Positions 13,662-21,040 of a stretch of DNA of 21,040 bases are shown here, piece after piece. The first letter of the stretch is position 1, and the number at the start of each line of letters is the position of its first letter. The position numbers were made by a program, and so were the translations under genes. The stretch is taken from contig URAI01000037.1 of the NCBI GenBank assembly GCA_900545725.1, positions 1 to 21,040 on the forward strand, in the 5' to 3' direction. The notes beneath the pieces were generated by a model that was given only the letters and a program-made list of their open reading frames with translations, did not search any database and was not told the origin of the DNA. The DNA comes from an uncultured Eubacterium sp. (GTDB lineage: Bacteria; Bacillota; Clostridia; Lachnospirales; Lachnospiraceae).

Positions 13662-15644
13662 ATGGAGTTTAGATTACATGCCCCATATGAGCCTACAGGA
13701 GACCAGCCGCAGGCTATTAAGACTTTATCGGAGGGGTTTAAGGAAGGCTGCCAGTTTGAGACATTGGTCGGTGTAACAGGTTCAGGAAAGACATTTACAA
13801 TGGCTAATATTATACAGAGTGTTCAAAAGCCAACTTTGATAATATCTCATAATAAGACACTTGCGGCACAATTATATGGGGAGATGAAGGAGTTTTTTCC
13901 AGAAAATGCAGTAGAGTACTTTGTCTCCTATTATGATTATTACCAGCCGGAAGCATATGTACCACAGAGCGATACTTATATTGCAAAGGATTCCTCTATT
14001 AATGATGAGATTGATAAGTTAAGACATTCGGCAACAGCGGCACTTTCAGAAAGAGACGATGTTATAATAGTTGCTTCTGTATCGTGTATATATGGACTTG
14101 GTGCACCCATAGATTATAAGAACATGGTTATTTCATTGCGTCCCGGAATGGAGAAGGACAGAGATGATGTTATAAGGCAGCTGATAGATATACAATATAT
14201 AAGATCAGATCAGGATTTTAAGCGAGGTACTTTTAGGGTTAGAGGAGATGTTATAGAGATATATCCGTCTAATTCCACGGATGAAGCAGTACGTGTCGAG
14301 TTTTTTGGAGATGAAGTCGACAGAATCGCTCAGATAGATGCACTAACAGGAGAAGTTAAGATGCTGCTTGAACATACAGCCATTTTCCCTAATTCGCATT
14401 ATGTTGTAGATAAAGAGAAGATGGCGGCAGCAGTTGAGAATATCAGAGCAGAGATGATAGAGCGTGTTAAGTATTTTAAGAGCGAGGATAAGCTTATTGA
14501 AGCACAAAGAATAGAAGAAAGAACGAATTTTGATATTGAGATGATTCAGGAAACAGGCTTTTGTTCAGGAATTGAGAATTATTCAAGACATCTTGCAGGA
14601 CTTCCGGCAGGTGTTCCACCTTATACACTTATGGATTATTTTCCTAAGGATTTCCTTATTATAGTGGATGAATCACATATTACAATTCCACAGATAAGAG
14701 GAATGTATGCAGGTGACCAGTCAAGAAAGACTACATTGGTGGATTATGGTTTCAGACTTCCATCAGCAAAGGATAACAGGCCACTTAATTTTTCGGAATT
14801 TGAATCTAAGATATCGCAGATGTTATTTGTATCTGCTACTCCATCGACCTATGAAAGGGAACATGAGTTATTATCAGCAGAACAGATTATAAGACCTACG
14901 GGACTTCTTGACCCACAGATTAGTGTAAGACCTATTGACGGACAGATTGATGATCTTGTATCTGAGATTAATAAAGAGACAGCTAAGAAAAATAAGATAC
15001 TTGTTACAACACTTACGAAGAGAATGGCAGAGGATCTTACAGATTATCTTAAGGAGCTTGGGATAAGAGTGAAATATCTTCATGCGGATATTGATACTCT
15101 TGAGAGACAGAAGATTATAAGAGATATGAGACTTGATGGATTTGATGTGCTGGTTGGAATTAATCTGTTAAGAGAGGGACTTGATATACCGGAGATTTCT
15201 TTGGTTGCAATTCTTGATGCTGATAAAGAAGGATTTTTAAGAACGGAGACTTCACTTATACAGACGATAGGACGTGCGGCAAGAAATAGCGAGGGTCATG
15301 TTATTATGTATGCTGATAAGATTACAGAGTCTATGGAAAAAGCTATATCAGAAACAGAAAGAAGACGTAAGATACAGCAGGAATATAATGAAGAGCATGG
15401 AATAACTCCGCAGACTATAAAGAAAGCTGTAAGAGACCTTATAAGCATATCTAAGGCAGCAGAGAGTACATCTGATAAGATCGAGAAGGATTTTGAATCG
15501 ATGAGTATTAAAGAACTTGAAAGGGTAAAAAAAGAGATTGAGAAGAACATGCACAAAGCGGCAGCAGAGCTTAATTTTGAAGAGGCGGCAGCATTGCGTG
15601 ATAAGATGATTGAGGTCAATAAATATATTTACGAAAACAAATAA
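13662..15644 (+). CDS. uvrB: Excinuclease ABC subunit B (UvrB)
   Basis: A 660-residue nucleotide excision repair helicase-like ATPase that takes over damaged DNA from UvrA and recruits UvrC. Visible features: Walker A GVTGSGKT (37-44), the beta-hairpin region rich in Tyr (YYDYYQPEAYVP, about 92-103) that probes for damage, DESH box (336-339), motif V/VI segment with GLDIPEISLVAILDADKEG and QTIGRAARN, and the C-terminal UVR domain (about 620-655, LNFEEAAALRDKM) that binds UvrC. Length is normal. AAGGAG (13648-13653) precedes the ATG. uvrA follows after 16 nt. No sign of damage or frameshift. Confidence 0.98.
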   Translation: MEFRLHAPYEPTGDQPQAIKTLSEGFKEGCQFETLVGVTGSGKTFTMANIIQSVQKPTLIISHNKTLAAQLYGEMKEFFPENAVEYFVSYYDYYQPEAYVPQSDTYIAKDSSINDEIDKLRHSATAALSERDDVIIVASVSCIYGLGAPIDYKNMVISLRPGMEKDRDDVIRQLIDIQYIRSDQDFKRGTFRVRGDVIEIYPSNSTDEAVRVEFFGDEVDRIAQIDALTGEVKMLLEHTAIFPNSHYVVDKEKMAAAVENIRAEMIERVKYFKSEDKLIEAQRIEERTNFDIEMIQETGFCSGIENYSRHLAGLPAGVPPYTLMDYFPKDFLIIVDESHITIPQIRGMYAGDQSRKTTLVDYGFRLPSAKDNRPLNFSEFESKISQMLFVSATPSTYEREHELLSAEQIIRPTGLLDPQISVRPIDGQIDDLVSEINKETAKKNKILVTTLTKRMAEDLTDYLKELGIRVKYLHADIDTLERQKIIRDMRLDGFDVLVGINLLREGLDIPEISLVAILDADKEGFLRTETSLIQTIGRAARNSEGHVIMYADKITESMEKAISETERRRKIQQEYNEEHGITPQTIKKAVRDLISISKAAESTSDKIEKDFESMSIKELERVKKEIEKNMHKAAAELNFEEAAALRDKMIEVNKYIYENK

Positions 15645-15660
15645 CATGGAAGGTATAGAG

Positions 15661-18501
15661 ATGGAAAAAGGAAAGTATAGACAGTTTATAAAGATAAGAG
15701 GTGCTAATGAACATAATCTTAAAGATGTATCTGTAGATATTCCAAGAAATGAGCTGGTTGTGCTTACAGGACTTTCAGGTTCAGGAAAGTCATCACTTGC
15801 ATTTGATACAATATATGCAGAGGGACAGCGAAGATATATGGAATCACTTTCTTCATATGCAAGGCAGTTCTTGGGACAGATGGAAAAGCCGGATGTTGAG
15901 AGTATAGAAGGTCTTTCGCCGGCTATTTCGATAGACCAAAAGTCCACTAACAGAAATCCACGTTCTACAGTGGGGACAGTTACAGAGATATATGATTATT
16001 TCAGATTGTTATATGCAAGAATAGGTATTCCTCATTGTCCTAAGTGTGGCAAGGAGATTAAAAAGCAGACAGTAGACCAGATGGTAGATGTTATTATGGA
16101 ACTGCCTGAAAGAACTAAGATACAGATTATGGCACCGGTTGTAAGAGGACGTAAAGGTGAACATGTAAAGCTTCTTGAACAGGCGAAAAAGAGTGGATAT
16201 GTACGTGTAAGAATTGATGGAAACATGTATGAGCTTACAGATGATATCTCACTTGAAAAGAATAAAAAGCATAATATTGAGATTATTGTGGACAGGCTGG
16301 CTGTCAGGGAAGGTATAGAAAAGCGATTGACAGATTCTATAGAGACAACTCTTAAGCTGGCAGATGGACTTATGATGGTTGATGTTATAGGTGGTGAGCC
16401 TATGAATTTCAGTCAGAGCTTTTCTTGTCCGGATTGTGGAATAAGCATTGAAGAGATTGAGCCTAGAAGTTTCTCATTTAACAATCCGTTTGGTGCGTGT
16501 CCTGAATGTTTCGGACTGGGATATAAGATGGAATTTGATGCGCAGCTTTTAATACCGGATGAGAAATTAAGCATTGATGAGGGCGCAATTGTAGGCATTG
16601 GCTGGCAGTCAGTGACAGATGAAGGAAGTTTTTCAAGAGCAATTATGAAAGCGCTGGCAGATGAGTATGATTTTAGTCTTGCAACACCATTTAAAGATTA
16701 TCCTGATGAGATTAAAGATATTATTATAAATGGAACTAAAGGTCATTCCGTAAAAGTACGTTATAAAGGACAGAGAGGCGAAGGGGTATATGATATTGCA
16801 TTTGAAGGTCTTATAAGAAATATGGAAAAAAGATACAGGGAAACAGGCTCTGACCTTATGAAGCAGCAGTATGAAGAATTTATGAGAATTACCCCATGTA
16901 CATCATGTAAGGGACAGAGATTAAAGGCATCATCGCTTGCGGTAACTGTGGCTGATAAAAATATTTATCAGATAACTAACATGTCAATTATCAAATTACA
17001 GGAATTTCTTGAAAAAATGCAGCTTACAAAAAGACAACTTCTTATAGGAGCACAGATTCTTAAGGAAATCAAATCAAGAATTAAGTTTCTTATGGATGTT
17101 GGTCTTGATTATCTGTCTCTTTCAAGAGCAACAGGAACACTTTCAGGTGGAGAGGCACAAAGAATAAGACTTGCTACGCAGATTGGTTCTGGTCTTGTAG
17201 GAGTTGCATATATATTAGATGAACCAAGTATTGGTCTGCATCAGAGAGATAATGACAAGCTTCTTGCAACACTTACACATCTTCGTGACCTCGGTAATTC
17301 TGTTATAGTTGTTGAACATGATGAAGATACTATGTTTGCGGCTGACTATATTGTTGATATCGGTCCTGGAGCCGGAAGAAATGGTGGAGAGGTTGTTGCC
17401 ACGGGGACTGCTGATGATATTATGAAATGTAAGGAAAGTATTACAGGAGCATATCTTAGCGGACGTATTAAGATTCCTGTACCTGATACCAGAAAGGAGC
17501 CAGCAGGCTGGATAAAGGTAAGAGGTGCAAGCGAAAATAATCTTAAGAATATTGATGTAGATATACCGCTCGGTGTTATGACCTGCGTAACAGGTGTATC
17601 AGGCTCAGGTAAGAGTTCACTTGTCAATGAGATATTATATAAGCACCTTGCAAAGGAGCTTAACAGGGCGAGATGCCTGTCAGGTAAACATGACGGCATA
17701 GATGGTGTTGAACAGCTTGATAAGGTAATTAATATAGACCAGTCACCAATAGGAAGAACACCGCGTTCTAATCCGGCAACATATACAGGAGTATTCGATA
17801 TGATAAGGGATTTGTTTGCATCAACTTCCGGTGCTAAGGAACGTGGATATAAGAAAGGCAGATTCAGCTTTAATGTAAAAGGGGGAAGATGTGAAGCTTG
17901 TTCAGGTGATGGTATTATAAAAATAGAAATGCATTTTTTACCGGATGTATATGTTCCTTGCGAAGTGTGCGGTGGAAAAAGATATAACAGAGAGACTCTG
18001 GAAGTTAAATATAAGGATAAGAGTATATTTGATGTACTTGATATGACAGTAGAAGACGCAGTTGATTTCTTTGAAAATGTACCTACAATAAAGAGAAAGA
18101 TAGAGACACTTAATGATGTCGGACTTTCATATATCAAGCTTGGACAGCCGTCTACAGAATTATCAGGAGGAGAAGCACAAAGAATTAAGCTTGCAACTGA
18201 ATTATCCAAAAGAAGTACGGGAAAGACAATATATATACTTGATGAGCCTACAACAGGATTACATTTTGCTGATGTCCACAAGCTGGTTGATATATTACAC
18301 AAGCTTACAGAGAGCGGCAATACAGTAGTTGTAATTGAACATAATCTTGATGTTATTAAAACAGCAGATTATATTATAGATATGGGACCTGAAGGCGGAG
18401 ACCGCGGTGGTACAGTTATAGCTAAGGGAACACCTGAACAGGTTGCTAAGGTTAAAAAGTCATATACGGGACAATATTTAAAGAAATATCTTAATAAGTA
18501 G
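15661..18501 (+). CDS. uvrA: Excinuclease ABC subunit A (UvrA)
   Basis: A 946-residue damage-recognition ATPase with two ABC modules. Module 1: Walker A GLSGSGKS (37-44), signature LSGGEAQR (about 494) and Walker B ILDEPSIGLH. Module 2: Walker A GVSGSGKS (645-652), signature LSGGEAQR (about 835) and ILDEPTTGLH. Cysteine pairs for zinc lie at CPKC (126), CPDC (256) with CPEC (280), and CEAC (744) with CEVC (767). I place the start at ATG 15661, which has GGAAGG 7 nt upstream and gives the normal N-terminus; an in-frame ATG at 15646 is possible, while starting inside uvrB is unlikely. It is co-transcribed with uvrB and likely LexA-controlled. Confidence 0.98.
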   Translation: MEKGKYRQFIKIRGANEHNLKDVSVDIPRNELVVLTGLSGSGKSSLAFDTIYAEGQRRYMESLSSYARQFLGQMEKPDVESIEGLSPAISIDQKSTNRNPRSTVGTVTEIYDYFRLLYARIGIPHCPKCGKEIKKQTVDQMVDVIMELPERTKIQIMAPVVRGRKGEHVKLLEQAKKSGYVRVRIDGNMYELTDDISLEKNKKHNIEIIVDRLAVREGIEKRLTDSIETTLKLADGLMMVDVIGGEPMNFSQSFSCPDCGISIEEIEPRSFSFNNPFGACPECFGLGYKMEFDAQLLIPDEKLSIDEGAIVGIGWQSVTDEGSFSRAIMKALADEYDFSLATPFKDYPDEIKDIIINGTKGHSVKVRYKGQRGEGVYDIAFEGLIRNMEKRYRETGSDLMKQQYEEFMRITPCTSCKGQRLKASSLAVTVADKNIYQITNMSIIKLQEFLEKMQLTKRQLLIGAQILKEIKSRIKFLMDVGLDYLSLSRATGTLSGGEAQRIRLATQIGSGLVGVAYILDEPSIGLHQRDNDKLLATLTHLRDLGNSVIVVEHDEDTMFAADYIVDIGPGAGRNGGEVVATGTADDIMKCKESITGAYLSGRIKIPVPDTRKEPAGWIKVRGASENNLKNIDVDIPLGVMTCVTGVSGSGKSSLVNEILYKHLAKELNRARCLSGKHDGIDGVEQLDKVINIDQSPIGRTPRSNPATYTGVFDMIRDLFASTSGAKERGYKKGRFSFNVKGGRCEACSGDGIIKIEMHFLPDVYVPCEVCGGKRYNRETLEVKYKDKSIFDVLDMTVEDAVDFFENVPTIKRKIETLNDVGLSYIKLGQPSTELSGGEAQRIKLATELSKRSTGKTIYILDEPTTGLHFADVHKLVDILHKLTESGNTVVVIEHNLDVIKTADYIIDMGPEGGDRGGTVIAKGTPEQVAKVKKSYTGQYLKKYLNK

Positions 18502-18532
18502 TCAGACTGCTTAAAGATAAAAAGGAGTAGAA

Positions 18533-19189
18533 GTGACAGACGGAGTTATTTTTGATATGGATGGCGTTATGATAGATTCAGAACGTCAGTCAACGTTAGG
18601 ATGGAAGCTTGCGGCAAGGGATAATAATATTGATATGCCTGAGTGGCTTATTGACAGTTTTAAGGGGAGACCGGCTGAATATAGCAAATTGTTATTTGAT
18701 GATTATTTTAAAGGAAAGGCAGATTACTGGCAATTAAGACAGCAAAGAATTGAACATGTGCATGAAATAAGACAAAGGGAAGGCATACCTGTAAAGAAAG
18801 GGCTTTTTGAACTTTTAAATTACCTTCGCAATAAAAATATTCCATGTGCAGTTGCAACATCAACCAAAAAAGAAAGTGCAGAAAAGACATTACACAAGAT
18901 AGGTGCGTGGGATTATCTTAAAGCAGTTGTCTATGGTGATGAAGTGGAAAAAGGAAAGCCGGAACCTGATATATTCTGCCATGCAGCTAAACAGATTGGC
19001 GTAGAACCAGAAAATTGTATTGTCATAGAGGATAGTATAACAGGTATTATGGCAGGACATGCTGCCGGAATGTATGTAGTACATGTGCCAGATACAATTA
19101 TTATAGATGATGATACAAGGAAGCTTACTAACGTTATCTGTGATGATTTGGAAAAGGTAATTGATGTTATAGAAGTTCAAAATTGTTAG
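18533..19189 (+). CDS. HAD-superfamily hydrolase, beta-phosphoglucomutase-like
   Basis: A 218-residue cytosolic phosphatase or phosphomutase of HAD subfamily IA. Motif I is FDMDGVMIDSE (catalytic Asp at residues 8 and 10), motif II the Thr/Ser in VATSTKK, motif III the Lys in KGKPEPD and motif IV IEDSITGI. A helical cap lies between motif I and II (about 18-95). The substrate cannot be read from sequence; similar proteins act on sugar phosphates or pseudouridine/nucleotide phosphates. The GTG start at 18533 is chosen for the AAGGAG site at 18521-18526. It lies 31 nt after uvrA without a visible terminator, so it probably shares the uvrBA transcript. Confidence 0.86.
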   Translation: MTDGVIFDMDGVMIDSERQSTLGWKLAARDNNIDMPEWLIDSFKGRPAEYSKLLFDDYFKGKADYWQLRQQRIEHVHEIRQREGIPVKKGLFELLNYLRNKNIPCAVATSTKKESAEKTLHKIGAWDYLKAVVYGDEVEKGKPEPDIFCHAAKQIGVEPENCIVIEDSITGIMAGHAAGMYVVHVPDTIIIDDDTRKLTNVICDDLEKVIDVIEVQNC

Positions 19190-19259
19190 AGATAGATATA
19201 TTTATTTATGACAATTATGATTTTTATAGCAGTATTGATAAGTAATTATGAAGTGGCAT

Positions 19260-19311
19260 TGTATAAAGAAAAAATAAAATCATACTGTATAAAGAAAAAA
19301 TAAAATTATAC
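19260..19311. repeat. 26-bp tandem duplication upstream of guaA
   Basis: Copy 1 (19260-19285) and copy 2 (19286-19311) begin TGTATAAAGAAAAAATAAAA and end TCATAC or TTATAC; one base differs. The pair ends immediately before the guaA -35 element. It may be slippage in A-rich DNA or an upstream (UP-like) promoter element. Confidence 0.8.
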
Positions 19312-19340
19312 TTGTCATATTATGCTGGCTTTAATATAAT
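19312..19340 (+). promoter_or_regulatory. guaA promoter
   Basis: -35 TTGTCA (19312-19317) and a perfect -10 TATAAT (19335-19340) with a 17-nt gap. Transcription should start near 19347, leaving a leader of about 50 nt that is too short for a purine riboswitch. Confidence 0.82.
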
Positions 19341-19395
19341 AAAAAGATAAGGTAACTAAAATTAATTACTAAGATAAAAATATGGAGGATGTTAA

Positions 19396-20940
19396 GTGAA
19401 CAAAGAAAAAGTTATTGTCATAGACTTCGGCGGACAGTACAACCAGTTAGTTGCAAGACGTGTCCGAGAATGTAATGTTTACTGTGAGATTTACTCATAT
19501 AAAACAGATATAGAGCAGATCAAGGCAATGAATCCTAAGGGAATTATTTTAACAGGTGGACCTAACAGTTGTTATGAAGAGGGAGCACCAACATATACTA
19601 AGGAATTATTTGAGCTTGGAGTTCCTGTACTTGGACTTTGCTATGGAGCACAGTTAATGATGCATATACTTGGTGGCAAGGTTGAAAAGGCGCCGGTACG
19701 TGAATATGGTAAGACAGAAGTAATGGTAGACAAGTCATCACCATTATTTACAAATGTAGAGGAAAAAACAATCTGCTGGATGAGTCATTTTGATTATATT
19801 TCAAAGGTGGCAGATGGATTTAAGATTATTGCACATACAGCAGACTGTCCTGTTGCGGCAGCCCAAAATGCAGAAAAGAACCTGTATGCAATACAGTTCC
19901 ATCCTGAAGTTCTTCATACACAGGAAGGTACTAAGATGCTTTATAACTTTGTAAGAGAAGTATGTGGCTGTGCAGGCACATGGAAGATGGATGCCTTTGT
20001 TGAAAATACAATTAAGGAAATCAAGGAAAAAGTAGGTGATGGTAAGGTGTTACTTGCTTTATCAGGCGGTGTGGATTCATCAGTTGCAGCCGGTTTATTA
20101 TCAAGAGCAATTGGAAAACAGCTTACATGTGTATTTGTAGACCATGGTCTTTTGCGTAAGGATGAAGGCGATGAAGTAGAAAATGTATTTGGACCAAATG
20201 GTAATTTTGACCTTAATTTTATCCGTGTAAATGCACAGGAAAGATATTATTCTAAGCTTGCAGGTGTAACAGAGCCTGAAAAGAAGAGAAAGATTATCGG
20301 TGAAGAATTTATAAGGGTATTTGAAGAAGAAGCTAAAAAGATTGGTGCTGTAGATTTTCTTGCACAGGGAACTATTTATCCTGATGTTGTTGAAAGTGGT
20401 CTTGGTGGAGAATCAGCAGTTATTAAGTCTCATCATAATGTTGGCGGACTTCCTGATTTTGTAGATTTCAAAGAAATTATAGAACCGCTTAGAGATTTGT
20501 TTAAAGATGAGGTTCGTAAGGCTGGTCTTGAACTTGGAATACCAAAACATCTTGTATTCCGTCAGCCATTCCCGGGTCCAGGTCTTGGCATAAGAATTAT
20601 CGGTGAAGTTACTGCTGAAAAGGTCAGAATTGTTCAGGAGGCCGATGCAATTTACCGTGAGGAGATTGCAAAGGCAGGACTTGATCGTTCTATAGGCCAG
20701 TATTTTGCAGCACTTACTAACATGCGTTCAGTTGGAGTTATGGGGGATGAAAGAACCTATGATTATGCTGTAGCTTTAAGAGCTGTGAATACAGTAGATT
20801 TTATGACTGCCGAAAGTGCAGATATTCCATTTGCAGTTCTTCAGACTGTAATGAGCAGAATAATTAATGAAGTGCGAGGGGTAAACAGAGTATTTTATGA
20901 TCTGACTAGTAAACCACCTGGTACTATTGAATTCGAATAA
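19396..20940 (+). CDS. guaA: GMP synthase (glutamine-hydrolysing)
   Basis: A 514-residue enzyme converting XMP to GMP with ATP and glutamine, the last step of guanine nucleotide synthesis. The N-terminal class I glutamine amidotransferase has GGPNS (54-58), nucleophile C82 in GLCYGAQ, and H169/E171 in FHPE. The ATP-pyrophosphatase domain shows the P-loop SGGVDSS (223-229). The C-terminal dimerisation domain ends SKPPGTIEFE, where most homologues have GTIEWE. The start is GTG with GGAGG at 19384-19388. All catalytic residues are present. The slightly altered end (FE for WE) may reflect integration of an element at the 3' end, a known hotspot. Confidence 0.97.
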   Translation: MNKEKVIVIDFGGQYNQLVARRVRECNVYCEIYSYKTDIEQIKAMNPKGIILTGGPNSCYEEGAPTYTKELFELGVPVLGLCYGAQLMMHILGGKVEKAPVREYGKTEVMVDKSSPLFTNVEEKTICWMSHFDYISKVADGFKIIAHTADCPVAAAQNAEKNLYAIQFHPEVLHTQEGTKMLYNFVREVCGCAGTWKMDAFVENTIKEIKEKVGDGKVLLALSGGVDSSVAAGLLSRAIGKQLTCVFVDHGLLRKDEGDEVENVFGPNGNFDLNFIRVNAQERYYSKLAGVTEPEKKRKIIGEEFIRVFEEEAKKIGAVDFLAQGTIYPDVVESGLGGESAVIKSHHNVGGLPDFVDFKEIIEPLRDLFKDEVRKAGLELGIPKHLVFRQPFPGPGLGIRIIGEVTAEKVRIVQEADAIYREEIAKAGLDRSIGQYFAALTNMRSVGVMGDERTYDYAVALRAVNTVDFMTAESADIPFAVLQTVMSRIINEVRGVNRVFYDLTSKPPGTIEFE

Positions 20941-21040
20941 ATCGAGTTGCTTAAAAAAGCCAGTGTTTATGCGGGTTTCAGCGATTTCGATTAGTCTTTT
21001 GATAACAAATTGATAACAGTCATAGCAAGTGCCATTATTC
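20905..21040. other. Possible attachment site and edge of an integrated element at the guaA 3' end
   Basis: The last guaA codons (about 20905-20940) correspond to the conserved target used by guaA-integrating islands. The 100 nt after the stop show no guaA terminator. They contain a segment with TTATGCGGGTTTCAGCG (20968-20984) and a GATAACAAATTGATAACAG direct repeat (21000-21018) of the kind often seen beside Firmicutes tyrosine-integrase genes. No integrase ORF is in view, so this is inference. Confidence 0.35.

Noticed and set aside
15348..15947. A 199-codon minus-strand ORF across the uvrB/uvrA junction
   Set aside because: It is antisense to two essential-looking conserved genes and shows no recognisable domain.
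17346..18320. A 324-codon minus-strand ORF
   Set aside because: It lies wholly antisense within uvrA, which has full conserved domains; its product is low-complexity Ser/Leu/Pro-rich and lacks a credible ribosome binding site context.
19190..19395. A purine or PRPP/ppGpp riboswitch before guaA
   Set aside because: The predicted transcription start leaves only about 50 nt of leader, without a recognisable aptamer or terminator hairpin.

Overview
The window is chromosomal DNA from a low-GC Gram-positive bacterium, most likely an anaerobic Clostridia of the Lachnospiraceae type. This is judged from the AT-rich coding style, strong AGGAGG-type ribosome binding sites, sigma-A-like promoters, a Bacillus/Clostridium-type LexA box, a YjfB-family protein, an MsmX/UgpC-type sugar ATPase and an FtsEX/PcsB-like hydrolase cluster. 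The assignment to family is inference, and no rRNA or tRNA is present to anchor it. Nearly all genes are on the + strand.

Region 1 (1-3790) is a compact accessory operon: a 34-residue secreted peptide or leader, a lipoprotein of unknown function, two ABC-2-like membrane permeases and one ABC ATPase. It ends in a ~105-nt palindrome and then a strong, probably bidirectional terminator. Region 2 (3795-4351) holds a single minus-strand YjfB-like gene with a clear sigma-A promoter, and spacer DNA. Region 3 (4352-6606) has a YitT-family membrane protein and a separately transcribed multi-sugar ABC ATPase with codon use typical of high expression, closed by a terminator.

Region 4 (6607-12898) is the cell-envelope block: a PucR/CdaR-type regulator, ftsE, ftsX, a coiled-coil M23 peptidoglycan hydrolase and an S41 C-terminal processing protease with an N-terminal hexapeptide repeat tract. 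FtsEX is known in other Firmicutes to gate secreted hydrolases of this architecture, so the M23 protein is the likely client. Region 5 (12899-13230) looks like a truncated insertion sequence, tentatively the left end of an IS21-family element: two tandem 30-bp end repeats, a palindrome, and a start codon with its own good ribosome binding site leading into a fragment resembling the IstA N-terminus.

Region 6 (13240-19189) is the nucleotide excision repair operon, uvrB then uvrA, preceded by a perfect palindromic LexA-type site next to a promoter, and followed by a HAD phosphatase. Region 7 (19190-21040) is guaA with a strong promoter and a 26-bp tandem duplication just upstream. The 3' end of guaA is a recognised integration hotspot, and the sequence just downstream of its stop resembles the flank of an integrated element, so the window may end at an island boundary.

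Most of the window is conserved housekeeping DNA. The parts least explained by known systems are the peptide/lipoprotein/ABC cassette, its long palindrome, the insertion-sequence relict and the guaA 3' junction.
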